In this document: positions 22,452 through 33,767 of the stretch, in pieces
Layout of the letters: each line of letters starts with the position of its first letter
Numbering within the stretch: position 1 is the stretch's first letter
DNA from: Morchella semilibera
Lineage: Eukaryota > Ascomycota > Pezizomycetes > Pezizales > Morchellaceae
Direction: 5' to 3'
NCBI GenBank assembly: GCA_009192285.1
Contig: WBVU01000005.1
Coordinates: 1 to 64,000, forward strand
Length of the DNA: 64,000 nt
Translations under genes and position numbers: made by a program
The notes under the pieces: generated by a model
The model's input: only the letters and a program-made list of their open reading frames with translations
What the model was told of the DNA's origin: nothing
The model's database searches: none

Positions 22452-22735
22452 TAGGTAATGAGGTTGTGAAGGGCCGTTGGGGAGGCGAATAGGGCTTCTA
22501 GCGACATGGCATTCGGAATGGTCCTTTCTTCACGAGCAGGACACCGTAGAATGGCGTGTGGGAGATCTTCATCTTCTTCGCATCTGGGGCAGATGGGGGA
22601 GGCGTCAGTGTGCATCCAAGTGGGGTGAGCGGCGGGGTAGCCTTTTCTGGCAGAGTCTTCCTGGGTGGGCGTCGACAACCTCATAACGTGTTTCACCGGG
22701 AAAACGGTCGTCACTAGGGAGGCAACCGGGTCCCG
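22427..22735 (-). mobile_element. LINE 3'-terminal fragment with zinc knuckle
   Basis: The minus-strand frame runs FPVKHVMRL...CPRCEEDEDLPHAILRCPA and a helical tail ending YWLSTIRN. The CxxC-H-C knuckle is the ORF2 end of fungal LINEs. The body of the element is missing. A second scrap of the same coding region (FPVKHVI) occurs at 26079-26130. Confidence 0.75.
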
Positions 22736-22884
22736 TTGATGAAAGATGATAGCACTAGGGTTCAGCCTAATACGAAGCCAAATATGTTGGAAGTGCTTTT
22801 TGTTGTTTTTGGGTGATATTTACTTAGGGTAGTGTGGTGGGATGGGGTACCTTCGGAGGACCTAAAAGGAGAAGAAATTATGTA

Positions 22885-23020
22885 TTATGACAACCATCCT
22901 TCACCACTCAACATTAGCAAATATCATCTAAAATAGTCAAAAGACATCTAAAGGGTGTTTCTGGACACTTGATTCGTCCTAGCCTCAGAATCTAAAAATT
23001 TTAAAGTCCTGTTGTCATAA
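22885..23020. mobile_element. MITE with TTATGACAAC ends, copy 1
   Basis: Ten-bp inverted ends TTATGACAAC and GTTGTCATAA. About 88% like the inverted copy at 26130-26264, including 14 bp of flank (GAAGAAATTATGTA). Confidence 0.75.
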
Positions 23021-24902
23021 TTTAACTCCGCTACCCGCTATTCGCGATCCACGTGCATGCCCGCTTGCTTGCCTGCTTACCTTGGTGGGAAGTGGGATGG
23101 AGGTGAGGAATAACCGATAACCGGGGTTGATCGAAGCGGGGTCAGAAATTCCTAAAAAAAAAACAGTTTTTGGCGAGAACAGAGTTATTGCTGGCAGTGA
23201 CCTAATACCGTACCACCCAGACCTCCACCGGGATCGCACTTGAAGTAACACTCCTCCCTCGCCTCTCCACACCCGCTGGACCCACTTGTCTGAGGGGATC
23301 CTCCAATTATAAAGAAGAGTGGTAACTGGTGGGGGGGATGGGCTCCGGTAGTGGTAGGAGTGGTTCCCTGCTGAAAATAATGAAACTGATAATGACCGGC
23401 GGTCTGCTGCGTATATTCCATCAATCACCGTGGTGACTCCATTGTGCCAGGGCATACGTCCAAACGATTGGGTTGTAAAGAAAAGAGAAGCGTAAAATTA
23501 TTTCAATTTAAGGCCTACTAAACATTCTGCTCACCCCCTAAATATGTGTAGCATATGTCCCTGGAGACTGCCTATTCTGGTGTCATATGACCCTAACCCT
23601 GACTGACGCACGAGTGAAGATTTATGTCTGCAGTTCCGGCCATCTGTGCGCAAAGAAGATAAGAAGTAGATCCTCGCTCACTGAAAGACCCTGTTCACCT
23701 GAGTATCAAGACAATGAATACCCCGGTTGGTAAAGCTAGAAGATACCCAGGCAGCATACAGCCCATAAGTTAGATAACAATCACCCGGCCTACAAGAGCC
23801 CCTCAGCTACAAGCACACGAAAACACCCATAGCTCAGGAGTATGATTTTAGAGATACAGTTTTACCCCCAGCCTTGTTGCTGCTCAGGTTGCTAAAACGG
23901 ACGGCCCGACATTTCGACCTGCGCAATATCAACAAGTTCACCCGCTCTAAGCTCGCACAGGATCCCAGCCGTAGATGCCTGGCTTGGTCTGCGGGTATTT
24001 ATCGTCTGCTGAGCCGACTGCTCTTCGTGGGGCGAACAGTTTGGGGTGATAGATAAAAGCAACATGAATGTGGTATGGTATTGGCCTCAGCTCATTTCCT
24101 GGCAATGGGGTCTTCGAATCCCGAAATCCCACCGCTCGTAGGTCTAGGCAGATGACTGGAGGATGCACACTGGGACTCTTGCTGGCTCTACTACATTGGG
24201 AAATGTATCGTGATACTACATCCCGATCATGCATCCAAAGTATAATTCATCGGTGAATGCATCCCCAGTCCCGGGCCAACTTTACGATTTTACTGTTGAC
24301 ATTACTTGAAAGTCAGAGGCGAAATTTAAAAAAATACGTTGTCAGGATCAAACGTGGAGCATTAAGCTGGAGCATCCTGCATTTCACCGTATAAGCCATC
24401 AGTTCACTCTACCAGCTATGGGAATTAATTGATTCATCTCCATAGCTAGAAATCCATTTTTTTGATTCATTTACTACAAGCACAATATGTCCTCATCGCA
24501 AAGGGTTTTCTCCAGTGCTCTCTCCAGTGTCCTTTCCGGTAAATTTTCTAATGCCTTTGAACCAATGCTCCTTTTAGTAGCCTTTTTAATGTCCTTCCTC
24601 GTGCTGTGCCTGCACGCGCGCATCTAGATCAGATCTAGAAATGTCTTTTCCGGTATGTTTTTTGGTGTGTGTCTCTCTTTATATTTTTTTAACAACCCCC
24701 CTCGGACAACGAGTATGAAATAGATAGTGCCCTTTCTAATATCTTTTCTAAAACTTTGTCTGATGTCCTTCTGGTGTCTTTTTAATATTTCTTTCAAGTT
24801 AAACTTTTAGCCTTTCCTTGCCCTACACGAGGAGCAGAAATGCCTTCTCTACTCGTTTTTCTTAATACATTTTTCGATGTCTTTTTTGATTCTCTCTTCA
24901 TG
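23021..24902. other. intergenic, low-complexity pyrimidine-rich end
   Basis: No supported gene. From about 24490 to 24900 the DNA is a degenerate series of TTTTCTAATGTCTTTTC-like units leading into the Ty3/Gypsy fossil. Confidence 0.4.
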
Positions 24903-25999
24903 CTAGGCCGGTATTAAAAATGATTTTTTTATGTCTTTTCTGAAACCTCTTTTCGTGCCTTTTCTCGTACCCTTTCTATTAAAGTTCCTACCTCTAGCGA
25001 CATCTCTCCGGACTGACGGGGCCAGTTCGAATAGATTACCATATGTAGTAGTGACAGGGGTGTCACGTAATTGGGTAAGTACATTTGCGATTTCAAGGCC
25101 AGTCATTATCCTAATGTTTTTGTTTACGTAGGGGGTTGTGCCCTTTGGTTTCTTGGGATTGGCTGGTCCAGGCTGCGTGTAGTGTTGAGGAACAAATGAT
25201 GGTACACCTTCTTCGGTGGTGGGTGTTGGGGCTAACCGGTTTGGTTGCGCCATTACTCTGGGTTTTGTTGTGGGAGCTTAATTTGGTAAGTTGTTCTTTC
25301 CAAAGGCATCTCCAGAACTCCGTTTCCCGGCTGCCAGTGCATCAAACCATTCGATAACATCGACACCCGGCACTACCATTCCCTCACAGTATCTTGTGTT
25401 GACTGTCAGCTCATGGACCGAGACTTCGGGTGTGTCGCGTAGAGGGGTGTTGTTTTCATTTTGATCATTTCTTCGATACTTATTGAGCATATGTTCGGTC
25501 TTGACTCTTTCTCTTATCCTGAGTTGCTCATCTCTAGAAAGTCCAAGGTTCTGGCAGTCTAGGGTGATGTGTCCGTCCATTCCGCACCTGTACCACGTGA
25601 TTATATACTTGGTGTTGTTTCTCATTTCCGTGCGTCCAGGGTTAGGATAGACTGGCCTCTGAGGTGCGTTGTTTTAGGCGTTGTATGGCAAGGGCTGTGT
25701 GTGCTGATTGTGGGGTGGGTTGTTTTGCCTTGATATCCCGAATACTTTAACTGGTTGAGGGTGAGGGGAAAGGTGGAAATGGGTTGGGTTCTACTTCCTT
25801 CATGATTTCCATAATCAATTTCTTGAGGTCTGTTTGGCCAAACATTGTGGCCTTGTTTGGTTTTCTGTTTTTCCGTTTTGCCTCCCCTATGTACCAGAAA
25901 ATATGGAAGTGCGACATCTCGATGTGGCTTGGTTGGTCGGCTTGGTGAAGTGGCAGGACTAATGAGAGGGTAGTTGACTAAGCACCGCCAAGAGCCCAA
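24903..25999 (-). mobile_element. fossil Ty3/Gypsy LTR retrotransposon fragment
   Basis: Minus-strand pieces resemble the end of gag with a zinc-knuckle-like region, followed by the gag-protease linker region typical of fungal Ty3/Gypsy elements. Protease core, reverse transcriptase, integrase and LTRs are not recognisable. It is broken in several places and short, so an old remnant. Not a functional element. Confidence 0.55.
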
Positions 26000-26078
26000 T
26001 ATTTAGATATTGAGGTGGTTAGCGCCACTTCCTATATTAACGGGAGGTGGGCGCGCGGGCAGGTGCGCGAGGAGGCAT

Positions 26079-26130
26079 ACATATAACGTGTTTCACCGGG
26101 AAAGCAATCATCACCGGGTAAGCAATCAAC
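26079..26130 (-). mobile_element. LINE scrap
   Basis: ATAACGTGTTTCACCGGGAA equals the segment at 22683 inside the LINE fragment, same strand. It abuts the MITE at 26130. Confidence 0.5.
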
Positions 26131-26264
26131 CATGACAACAGGACATTAAAAATTTCGGATTTTGAGGCCGGAGCAAATCAAGTGTCCAGAAACACCCTTG
26201 AGATGTCTTTTGATTATTTTGGATGAATTTGCTAAGGTTGAGTGGTGAAGGATGGTTGTCATAA
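26130..26264. mobile_element. MITE with TTATGACAAC ends, inverted copy 2
   Basis: Inverse of 22885-23020. The right end GTTGTCATAA is followed by TA; the left end has lost its first two bases. Confidence 0.75.
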
Positions 26265-27361
26265 TACATAATTTCTTCCCCTCCTTAAGTACTATCATCT
26301 AAGCTATATTATTGAGGAGGCTTTACCACCTATTGTTTAAGATGGTGTAAACTTAATTTCTATTAGTGTGATTACAACGACTACATGTATATACCCAATT
26401 GGAGAAAAAAACCACCAGACTGGGCAGTAAATGAATCAAAATCGGGCTTTTTACAAAGCCCCTTTCAAAATGAACCAATTTACCCATTCTACCAAATCCT
26501 TTGCTTGGCAACTTATCAGTTGCTTCGTTCCCATGTCTGGTAGAGCCGACCCAGACATTTGCTCATATGAACGAAACTAGATAGCTACATGTATCCTCCA
26601 CAGAGACGAAATTCCTCCATTGGCTCCTTGCGCTCCCTCGCCTCCATGGAGGCCAGAGAGGACGGGGATTTTCTGCTGATAATATGCATCACATCGAGCA
26701 AAAGTGTAGATGAATCTGCTTGTAAAGTTGTAGATAGAAAGGCTTACCGGTAAAAGTGTAGGTAAAATCATCTGTTGATACATTTACACCAGACACCGCA
26801 TGCGGATGCATCGTTTAGTCCATTTACCGATTTCTTTGCGTGGAAAAAGGCACAAAAGACACACTTATCGGGTAGAGGGCGTGTGCGTTGCGACCTCGCT
26901 TTGGACTCTGTTGCACCAATTTCACGAAATTTTGCTACACACATAACTAAGCACATTTAGAATAACAGCCAGCTACTATTCCCATGGTTCTCTCTACCGT
27001 CCTATATACCACCATTATCTTGCCCCCCTCGACCCTGTCCCTTCCATCAACAGCGATCCGGATCTCCTACTACTTACCCTCCCTAGCGTAATCCGAAGAA
27101 GCTTAGAGACACACCTCCAGAATACCAAACCCCGAGGTTCCTCTGTCCACTAGCCGGTAGTCCTTTGGCCGGTGATTGGCAAAACGGGAACAAATATGTC
27201 GTTGCGCGCGCTACCACGGTGTGCGGTGTGGCAGGCGGGGGGTGATCGGTGGGGTGGGGTCGTGGTCATAATACAACTACCTGCTTAGGCCCCAATCACC
27301 TTCTGTCATCCATCCCCCACTCATAGCAAGGTTCCTCATAACTTTTCACCCGCTTTTCGTC
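26265..27361. other. intergenic, no gene seen
   Basis: No supported frame on either strand. Confidence 0.4.
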
Positions 27362-27412
27362 ACCATCCATCATTTTAATGAAGTAAACAAAAAAAAAAAC
27401 CATCCATCATTT
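27362..27412 (+). mobile_element. micro-retroposon with perfect 14-bp target duplication
   Basis: ACCATCCATCATTT occurs at 27362-27375 and 27399-27412. Between the copies lie only TAATGAAGTAAAC and a run of about 10 A. This is the signature of target-primed reverse transcription in an insert of 23 bp. Confidence 0.85.
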
Positions 27413-27418
27413 GCGACT

Positions 27419-27432
27419 AGGGTTAGGGTTAC
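27419..27432. repeat. interstitial telomere-like repeat
   Basis: TAGGGTTAGGGTTA, seven bases after the micro-retroposon. Confidence 0.85.
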
Positions 27433-27555
27433 ACACCACACGGGCAAACATAGATTGTTTATTTCTTCATTCATACTTCATGAATGTACATAGGTTAGTT
27501 ATAAACCTATATTAAGTTATAGGACTTTTTTTGATTTTTAATATTTTTTTCTCTA

Positions 27556-27726
27556 TCCCCTGGACGTATGAGACATTGGAGAATCTCTCTCATGCATTAA
27601 CGCCGAGATTCTGGGTGTAAAGAAGTCCGGGTAAGCAGAGTAGTCTCTATATTACGCCGAATGTGCCATGAAGTTCGCAGGTTTATGCATGAGAGAGATT
27701 TTCCACTGTCTCATTCGTCCAGGGGA
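27556..27726. mobile_element. foldback MITE with PiggyBac-like ends
   Basis: TCCCCTGGACGTATGAGACA and its inverse form 42-bp arms, with TA on both sides. TCCC(C/T)TGGACGnATGA is shared with the PiggyBac element at 51900-54134, which may mobilise it. Confidence 0.85.
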
Positions 27727-27844
27727 TAGGCTCTCATTGACCTATGTTTCGATTAATCCTTATATTAGTAAATGATTTTAATACATGATAATAGCTTTAC
27801 AAGAATTGATTTATTCGCTGAAAAACTCCGATACGCAGGTAGTA

Positions 27845-28190
27845 TGGAGCGGTAAATGTGTCAAAAGTAATTTTACCAACGGTGGTATAAGCACTGAACT
27901 TCAGTCCTTGTTCTAGTATAAATGCTGACTTTAAGTCTTTATTCTGCATTATCATTAATACTAACAGTTTCACACCGGTGGTAAAATAGCTGCCACCGGT
28001 AGTAAAATGGTAGTGAAATTCCCCACTGGTGGACAATGTACATATATACTGGCATTATATAGCCCCTTTTGGCCAAAAGGTCTGTGCTTTCATCCATTTT
28101 AAGGTATAAATGTTGGTATTATTTTCACCACCGGTGGTAAAATAATTTCCCAGCGTTGGTAAAATCACTTTTGACACGTTTACCGCACCA
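27845..28190. mobile_element. 346-bp MITE with ACCGGTGGTAAAAT satellites
   Basis: TIRs TGG(A/T)GCGGTAAA(T/C)GTG and a further 25 bp, TA on both sides. The interior repeats ACCGGTGGTAAAAT-like blocks on both strands. Confidence 0.85.
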
Positions 28191-28279
28191 TACAGGTAGG
28201 CCAGTGTTCACACTTGTTCTGCATAGGTGAATTTCACAGATTAAATTTTTATTTACGTCCCGGTTATATACCACAACTC

Positions 28280-28425
28280 TTCGCTACTCACCTGCCTGCC
28301 TACCTGCCTGCTTACCTGCCATTCCTGCCTGCTGTACCTACCTGCCATATCTGCTTGATTTGCTGCTTGATTTGCTGCTTGATTTGCTGCTTGCTTGATT
28401 CGCTGCTTGATTCGCTGCCTATTTT
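28280..28425. repeat. simple repeats (CCTG)n and GCTTGATTTGCT
   Basis: Interrupted CTGCCTAC/CCTG units followed by four to five copies of GATTTGCTGCTT. Confidence 0.8.
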
Positions 28426-28832
28426 ACGGATTAGCTTATGTATAATTAGTAGGAGCAGAGAGCTGGGGGGGGGGTGTAGGAGTGAAGGTGTGGAGATGGA
28501 GGTGTGGAGATGGAGAAGGAAGGGCGTGATACCTCTAAGTCCCAGCCCTAACCCTGAATTGCTTACAGTTTTTGACAACTCTTTTCCTTAGTATATGATT
28601 CTCTCCAAAAGAGCATTAATTATGCCTTAACGGGCTCTAAATGGGCACCAAATATAATCTTCTTCACCCTTTTGGGTTCAATTAATGGTCTTTTCGAAAT
28701 TAAGTCTTTTTAAAACCATGCCGCAGTATTAGTGCTCAAAATCATACTTATAGAAATATCTGAACTGGCGCTAAACTATGTGTGTGGTACAGATCCGAGG
28801 TCCAAAAGGAGATCGATCTACTACATACACTA

Positions 28833-29799
28833 CCGCCCGTCCGCATATCTGTATGAGGATTATACCATGCCTACATACGTCCGAATTGACCATTATTTGA
28901 TATTAACCCGTAAAACCTTTATAAGGTCCTTGAAACGCCCTGTTTGCCTTAAGGGTTATATGTATTCAGCCTTAGTATGTATGATAATGCGATAGAGAGT
29001 TATTTTATGTGAAAAGTTGGATACGAGGTAGGCCGATTACCCTTCTAGATGGTGAATTTCGAATTAATTTGATATATTTCTCTATTTAATATGCACTTTA
29101 CTCTATACTAAAACTTTTCTATGCTTACCTGCCTGCCTGCGCGTACCTGATCTAAGTGCCTGTTCATTCGCTATAATTCGGTACTGGAATCCGTTGGATT
29201 GGGTGTTGGAATTCACTGGATTGCTACATGATGCTGAATTGTTGGATGGGGCTCCCATTTCCGCTAGATTTGCTAGATGTGGGTGCGATTGCCTGGATTG
29301 GGCGGTGAAGGCATGATTGGATGGGTTCATAGATTTGCCTGATTGGGTAATAAGATTCGTGGATTCACTGTCACGGGGTAGATCATGTCATGGACATGAT
29401 GTATTGGGCAAGGCGGGGGTGGCGTAGTGAAAGGATGAGACATGAGCCGTAGAGATGAAAGCGTAGAGGTGGTAATGGAAGCGTAGAAATGGAGGTGTAA
29501 GGTGGAAGATGAAGTGTAGAGGTGAAGGTGGTGAGGTGTAGCGAGGAAGGCGGTGCGGTTTTTATTGCTAAGCTAACCTAAGCTCAAAAAGTATGGATTT
29601 TCCTAATCCCTATTTCTATATTCACGTTTCTCCCCCAAAGACTATTAATCGAGCCCTATTCGGCCATAATTATATGCCAAATATCAGTATGATCTCCAAA
29701 CCAGGCTCAATTAAGCCCTATCTTGATATGAGGGTTATACCAGGCTTTTATATGCTATCGAGCCCTTATTTAGTCTCATACAGATATGCGGACGGGCGG
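28833..29799. mobile_element. 967-bp non-autonomous TIR element, copy 1
   Basis: CCGCCCGTCCGCATATCTGT at one end is repeated in inverse at the other (25-bp TIRs), with TA on both sides. The interior has a CACTGGATT-type minisatellite at about 29180-29340 and no open frame of note. Its sibling is at 54307-55323 in opposite orientation. Confidence 0.9.
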
Positions 29800-30013
29800 T
29801 AAAGTACATACCGTCAAAACTCGAAAGATTATCTATGCATGCAAGATCAAAATCACTAAGTATGTACATATACTAATAGCCACTTCTGAGTCCTTCCCCT
29901 AGTGGCTACAGGTAAACCTGACCCTGACCCAGAACCAGCTGCTCACATGTACCTATATCTCAAATAGGGTGGATGTCTCTGACATGCATGTATGGCCTAC
30001 CGGACCAATGTTA

Positions 30014-30320
30014 GTTTCGTACCCATCCCCTACGAGCAGCTTGCTGCTCACCGTATAGTCTGGAGCATTAACCTTCCGAAAAATATCAGGTAAAAGCCCG
30101 ACACTCTCAACTTACTATTTTGGTGGCCCAAATGAAGACTGGGGAGGCTAGCAGAACTTAATTGTTATCGAAGAGTTAATGAAGCTAAAAAAAAAACTTA
30201 TTTTCGTATGTAAACCCAGCTCCGACAGCCCTCCGACAGCCCTCCGACCCCGACAACAGCATTTTTGACCTCTGGAAGCTCTAAGCACTCCGGCAGAGAG
30301 GTCTCACCAAAGGTCGGGAC
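30014..30320. mobile_element. short relative of the 19.2-kb TIR repeat
   Basis: TTTCGTACCCATCCCC near the left, GTCTGGAGCATTA and an A-run plus CAGCTCCGACAGCCCTCCG correspond to segments of 19246-19696. The right end reads GGTCGGGAC before TA. Confidence 0.55.
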
Positions 30321-30599
30321 TAGTGGGCATTGCTGTATTTAGCGAGAGGAGAGTTAAGCTCTCGAGCCCCCCCTTACCAAGATTATTACGAATAGAAGTA
30401 ATTGCAATCAGTTTCCCACTATTACTCTACCCTAACTCTGCACCTTCCCTTTGCGTCTGCCGTTCAGTGATAGTAATGCTCGCCTGCGCATATTGTTGCA
30501 AAGAAAAGAGGCCGAAGATCTAGAAGAGGTAACCAACCACAGCTGTAGAGAGCTAGCTAAATAGTATCTTCCGGTTAGTTAATCCTCACACAGCTTCCA

Positions 30600-32570
30600 G
30601 CGATACTTCGCTGTGGCAAACGACTTCCTTGACACCTCCTCTAAAAGTGCTTTGATGTGGACAACAAAGACTTCGGCTAGCTCTAGAAAAACGTGGACCT
30701 CAATGTGGCCAGCAATACTCTCAACAAGTACTCCTATGAATACTTCCACGTCGTCAGTAATGTCCCCGACAGGTAGTAGTCGAAGAAGTAATTCGACGTT
30801 GCCGGCGATTTTTTGATAAACGACCTAAAGAATACTTCCACGCCGCCAACAACGCCCTCGGGAGCTAGTCCAAGGAGTAATTCTACACACATCGTCAATA
30901 ACGTCCCCGCCAAGTGGTCCAAGGATCAATTCGATATTCCCAGCGATGGTCTCGATGAGCGCTCCAAGGAGTACCTCCAGTTGCCAGTCACGGCGTAGAC
31001 AGGCTGCCCAAGGACTATTTCCACGCCGCCAGTGACTGCCTCGAGATGTGGTCCAAGGAGTAATTTGACACCCCAAGGAATGCTTCCACATCCCCAATAT
31101 CGTCCTCGATAGGTAGTCCACGGAGTATTTCCATGTCTCCAACGACTGCCTCCACAAGTAAGAGGCGGCTGAGGGGTAATTCGGTGTTGCATGGTGGCTT
31201 CCAGAAGTCATCAGGAGGGTCCCTTGGACAAGCACTCAAAAGAGTATTTCCATGTCACCAACCGCGTCCCCGACGAGTTCTTTAAGGAATAGGATTGACA
31301 ACACCACGACAGGATTGCGGCTGACAAGGATCTCTGCATTGTGGATGCTGTGCGCAGGGAGCACTCCATGGAGTACCCCGAAGTTGTCAACAAAGCCTTC
31401 GATAAGCACTCCCGGTCGTGCCCTAATGTAGCTATAGATCTGCTCTATAAGTCTTCCAAGTACTATATCCACGTCGCCAAGAATAATCGTGATGCATTCC
31501 AACGAGCACATCTATGTGACGAACGACGACCTCGGTGAATCAGATTAACTAGAAATCCTTCCGCATGTGTAGTAGCATTCTAGTCAAGAGCTCTATGGGA
31601 GATATTTACGTAGCTAATGGTGTTCTGCTAGTGGTGTTCTGGGCAAAGGGCAGCCAAGGAGTATCTTTATATCATAACGTCAATCATGTAATCGAGAAGA
31701 TCTTTGGACAATATTCTTTTGAGGACTCTCCCGACAAGGTATTTCCACGTCACCAGCGGTGTCATGGAGAAGATCCCAAAGTCACACAAGAGCTAACTGA
31801 TAGGTGTGTTTCCACGTTGTCGATGAGGCATTCAATAAGGGCTCCCAGTAATACCTCGACAAGGTCCCCAAGGGGAGCCTCGATGCTGCCAGCGATGACC
31901 TCGGTCTAGTATTGGGCACAAGCCGAGCTAGTTCAGGCTTCAGGCTCGAGCTTTAGGCCCGGACACCTCGAGCTCTCCTCCCCACGAGCCCAAGCCAGCT
32001 CGAGCTGATACCGGAAAAGCTCGAGCTAAGGCTCGAGCGATCTAACCTATTAGTAGTGGGTTGATATTGGCAAAATTGTAAATATATTAAGGATAGGTCC
32101 TCTGGGGATCGCCTGAAATGAAATATATATCTATATGACTATCTTTAGCTACATCTTTGAGAGCTCGAGCCTAAGCTCGGGCTATATCCCGGAGCCCGAA
32201 CATATCTAGCCTTTTTTTCCACAATCCGGGCCAGCTCGAGCTTTAGGCCAGGCTCGTCTCGAACAGGCTCGTGCCCAACACTACCTCGGTCAACCTGAGG
32301 TAGTTATGGATAACCTACACCTTGCCTAGCATGTGTTCGGTACGTTCATGAGAGAATACTTTCGTGTGGCTGACGACGGCCTTGGCGGTGCGGAGGTGCC
32401 TCGGTATTGCTTTAAAGTATCTAAGACTCCAGTAGGGATAATTATATGTAGCTGATGATGCTTTTAACAAGGGGGAGCTCCAGGGTATATATTTACACGT
32501 CGCCAACGTTGTCATACATGACATTTCTATGCAGTATTCTCACAAGGACTCCTCAGTACTATCGTATAAG
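30600..32570 (+). pseudogene. decayed protein-repeat gene, 45-bp units
   Basis: A long degenerate array whose units read, in shifting frames, close to SKEYFHVANNALDEH: 15 codons, 45 bp. Examples are YSYEYFHV near 30735, KEYFHVTN near 31246, the run HSMEYPEVVNKAFDK at about 31366-31410, SKYYIHVAKNNRDA near 31455 and REYFRVADD near 32350. No unit order keeps one frame for long, so no full protein is encoded now. The array is split by a hAT MITE at 31907-32283. The DNA period and coding sense show a former repeat protein. Its function is unknown. Confidence 0.65.
31907..32283. mobile_element. 377-bp hAT MITE with 8-bp target duplication
   Basis: Ends TAGTATTGGGCAC and GTGCCCAACACTA, interior full of GCTCGAGC blocks. 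Exact duplication CCTCGGTC at 31899-31906 and 32284-32291. Confidence 0.95.
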
Positions 32571-33590
32571 ATATATCGAGAATATTATATTGCGTATAGT
32601 CTTGAGATGGGCGGAAGGGGCAATAAGCGTGGTGTAAGCAATGTCATAGATGCATCACCCTTACGATGATTGAACATCTGCTGACTAGATCCTCGGTATG
32701 TGCTCTATACATACGTATATATATATACGTATAGTCCCAGACAGCGTCTACGGATTATCGATTGATCGCCAAATAGGTACCAGAACTATGTTCCCCATTC
32801 TCCACCAAAACTAGCCTCTCCAACCCGCTATAGTCACCGTGATCCTGCCCCCTCTCTTTGAACCCTATCAATAGCTCAACCAAAGGGTTCTTTGTGGGCC
32901 TATACCACTACCTAGCTCAACTTAAGAGAAGCGCCATTCTTCAGCCACTCCTCTACAACCTTTGAAAATATTTAGTTGTTTCAGTAAATATATGAAAGGT
33001 TCTTCACACATATCTCCTCCATACCAACCCCCCGCCAAAATGATACTTTATGGCTAGCGAAGTCCTAATGCGGGTGTCCAGGGGCTCACTGGCCGCCACC
33101 TATGGCTTCCAAAAAAATCCCTACATATCGAGCCAATATTCCAGAGGTCCCTAGACTCAAGGTGAACACATGGTACATTCCTGAACGAGCCCTGGAATAG
33201 GTATCGGGATACGGGAAGAAACTAATGATCGATAGTATGGTTCCCATCAGCATTTCCGCTAGAACGAGAAGCACCCACGCAGGTAAGTAGTCTATGAAAT
33301 AATGCCTTGACTTGCCAAAATTGGAACAAACGAAAGCACTCGACAGCAGCCAAGACGTGGGTTAGGGCTTGTAATCACAGGGGTTAGGTTTAAAATCAAG
33401 CCAAGAATGCTAGGCATGTATTCAACACCAGGGTAAGGGGCCAGAAATTAAAGAAAAAGGTGAGACCGTCAGAAACGCGCTCAATCGGGGTACAAATATA
33501 TATATACTTGAATGAATGAAAGGCATAGACACCACTGGCGATCAGGAAGTTGAGGTATATCGAGCGAGCATTTACACAATATGTTATTTG
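32571..33590. other. intergenic, no gene seen
   Basis: AT-rich palindrome TACGTATATATATACGTA near 32714. Otherwise nothing recognisable. Confidence 0.4.
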
Positions 33591-33767
33591 TCCCTTGGAC
33601 AGATGGGAGTTGTCAAATTCGCGGCCTGGACCGTGCACCACTTGGTAAGGTGCCTATACTGCATGTTACGGTAAATATTAACCACAGAAACAAACAAGAA
33701 AGTCGAATAGTTTACCACACTAGGTCAACATCAGCTGAAATTTGACAACTTTCATCCGCCCAAGGGA
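33591..33767. mobile_element. MITE with PiggyBac-like ends
   Basis: TCCCTTGGACAGATGGGAGT and inverse GCCCAAGGGA, plus inner AATTCGCGGCCTGGACCGTG, match the ends of the PiggyBac element at 51900-54134. TA at the right, TG at the left. Confidence 0.85.

Noticed and set aside
24490-24900. Basic repeat reading (RKGTRKG-type) as a separate gene
   Set aside because: Pyrimidine-rich degenerate repeat next to the Ty3/Gypsy fossil, without an open frame.
28280-28425. CRISPR-like array of short direct repeats
   Set aside because: Units are adjacent with no unique spacers and drift in sequence; plain microsatellite.
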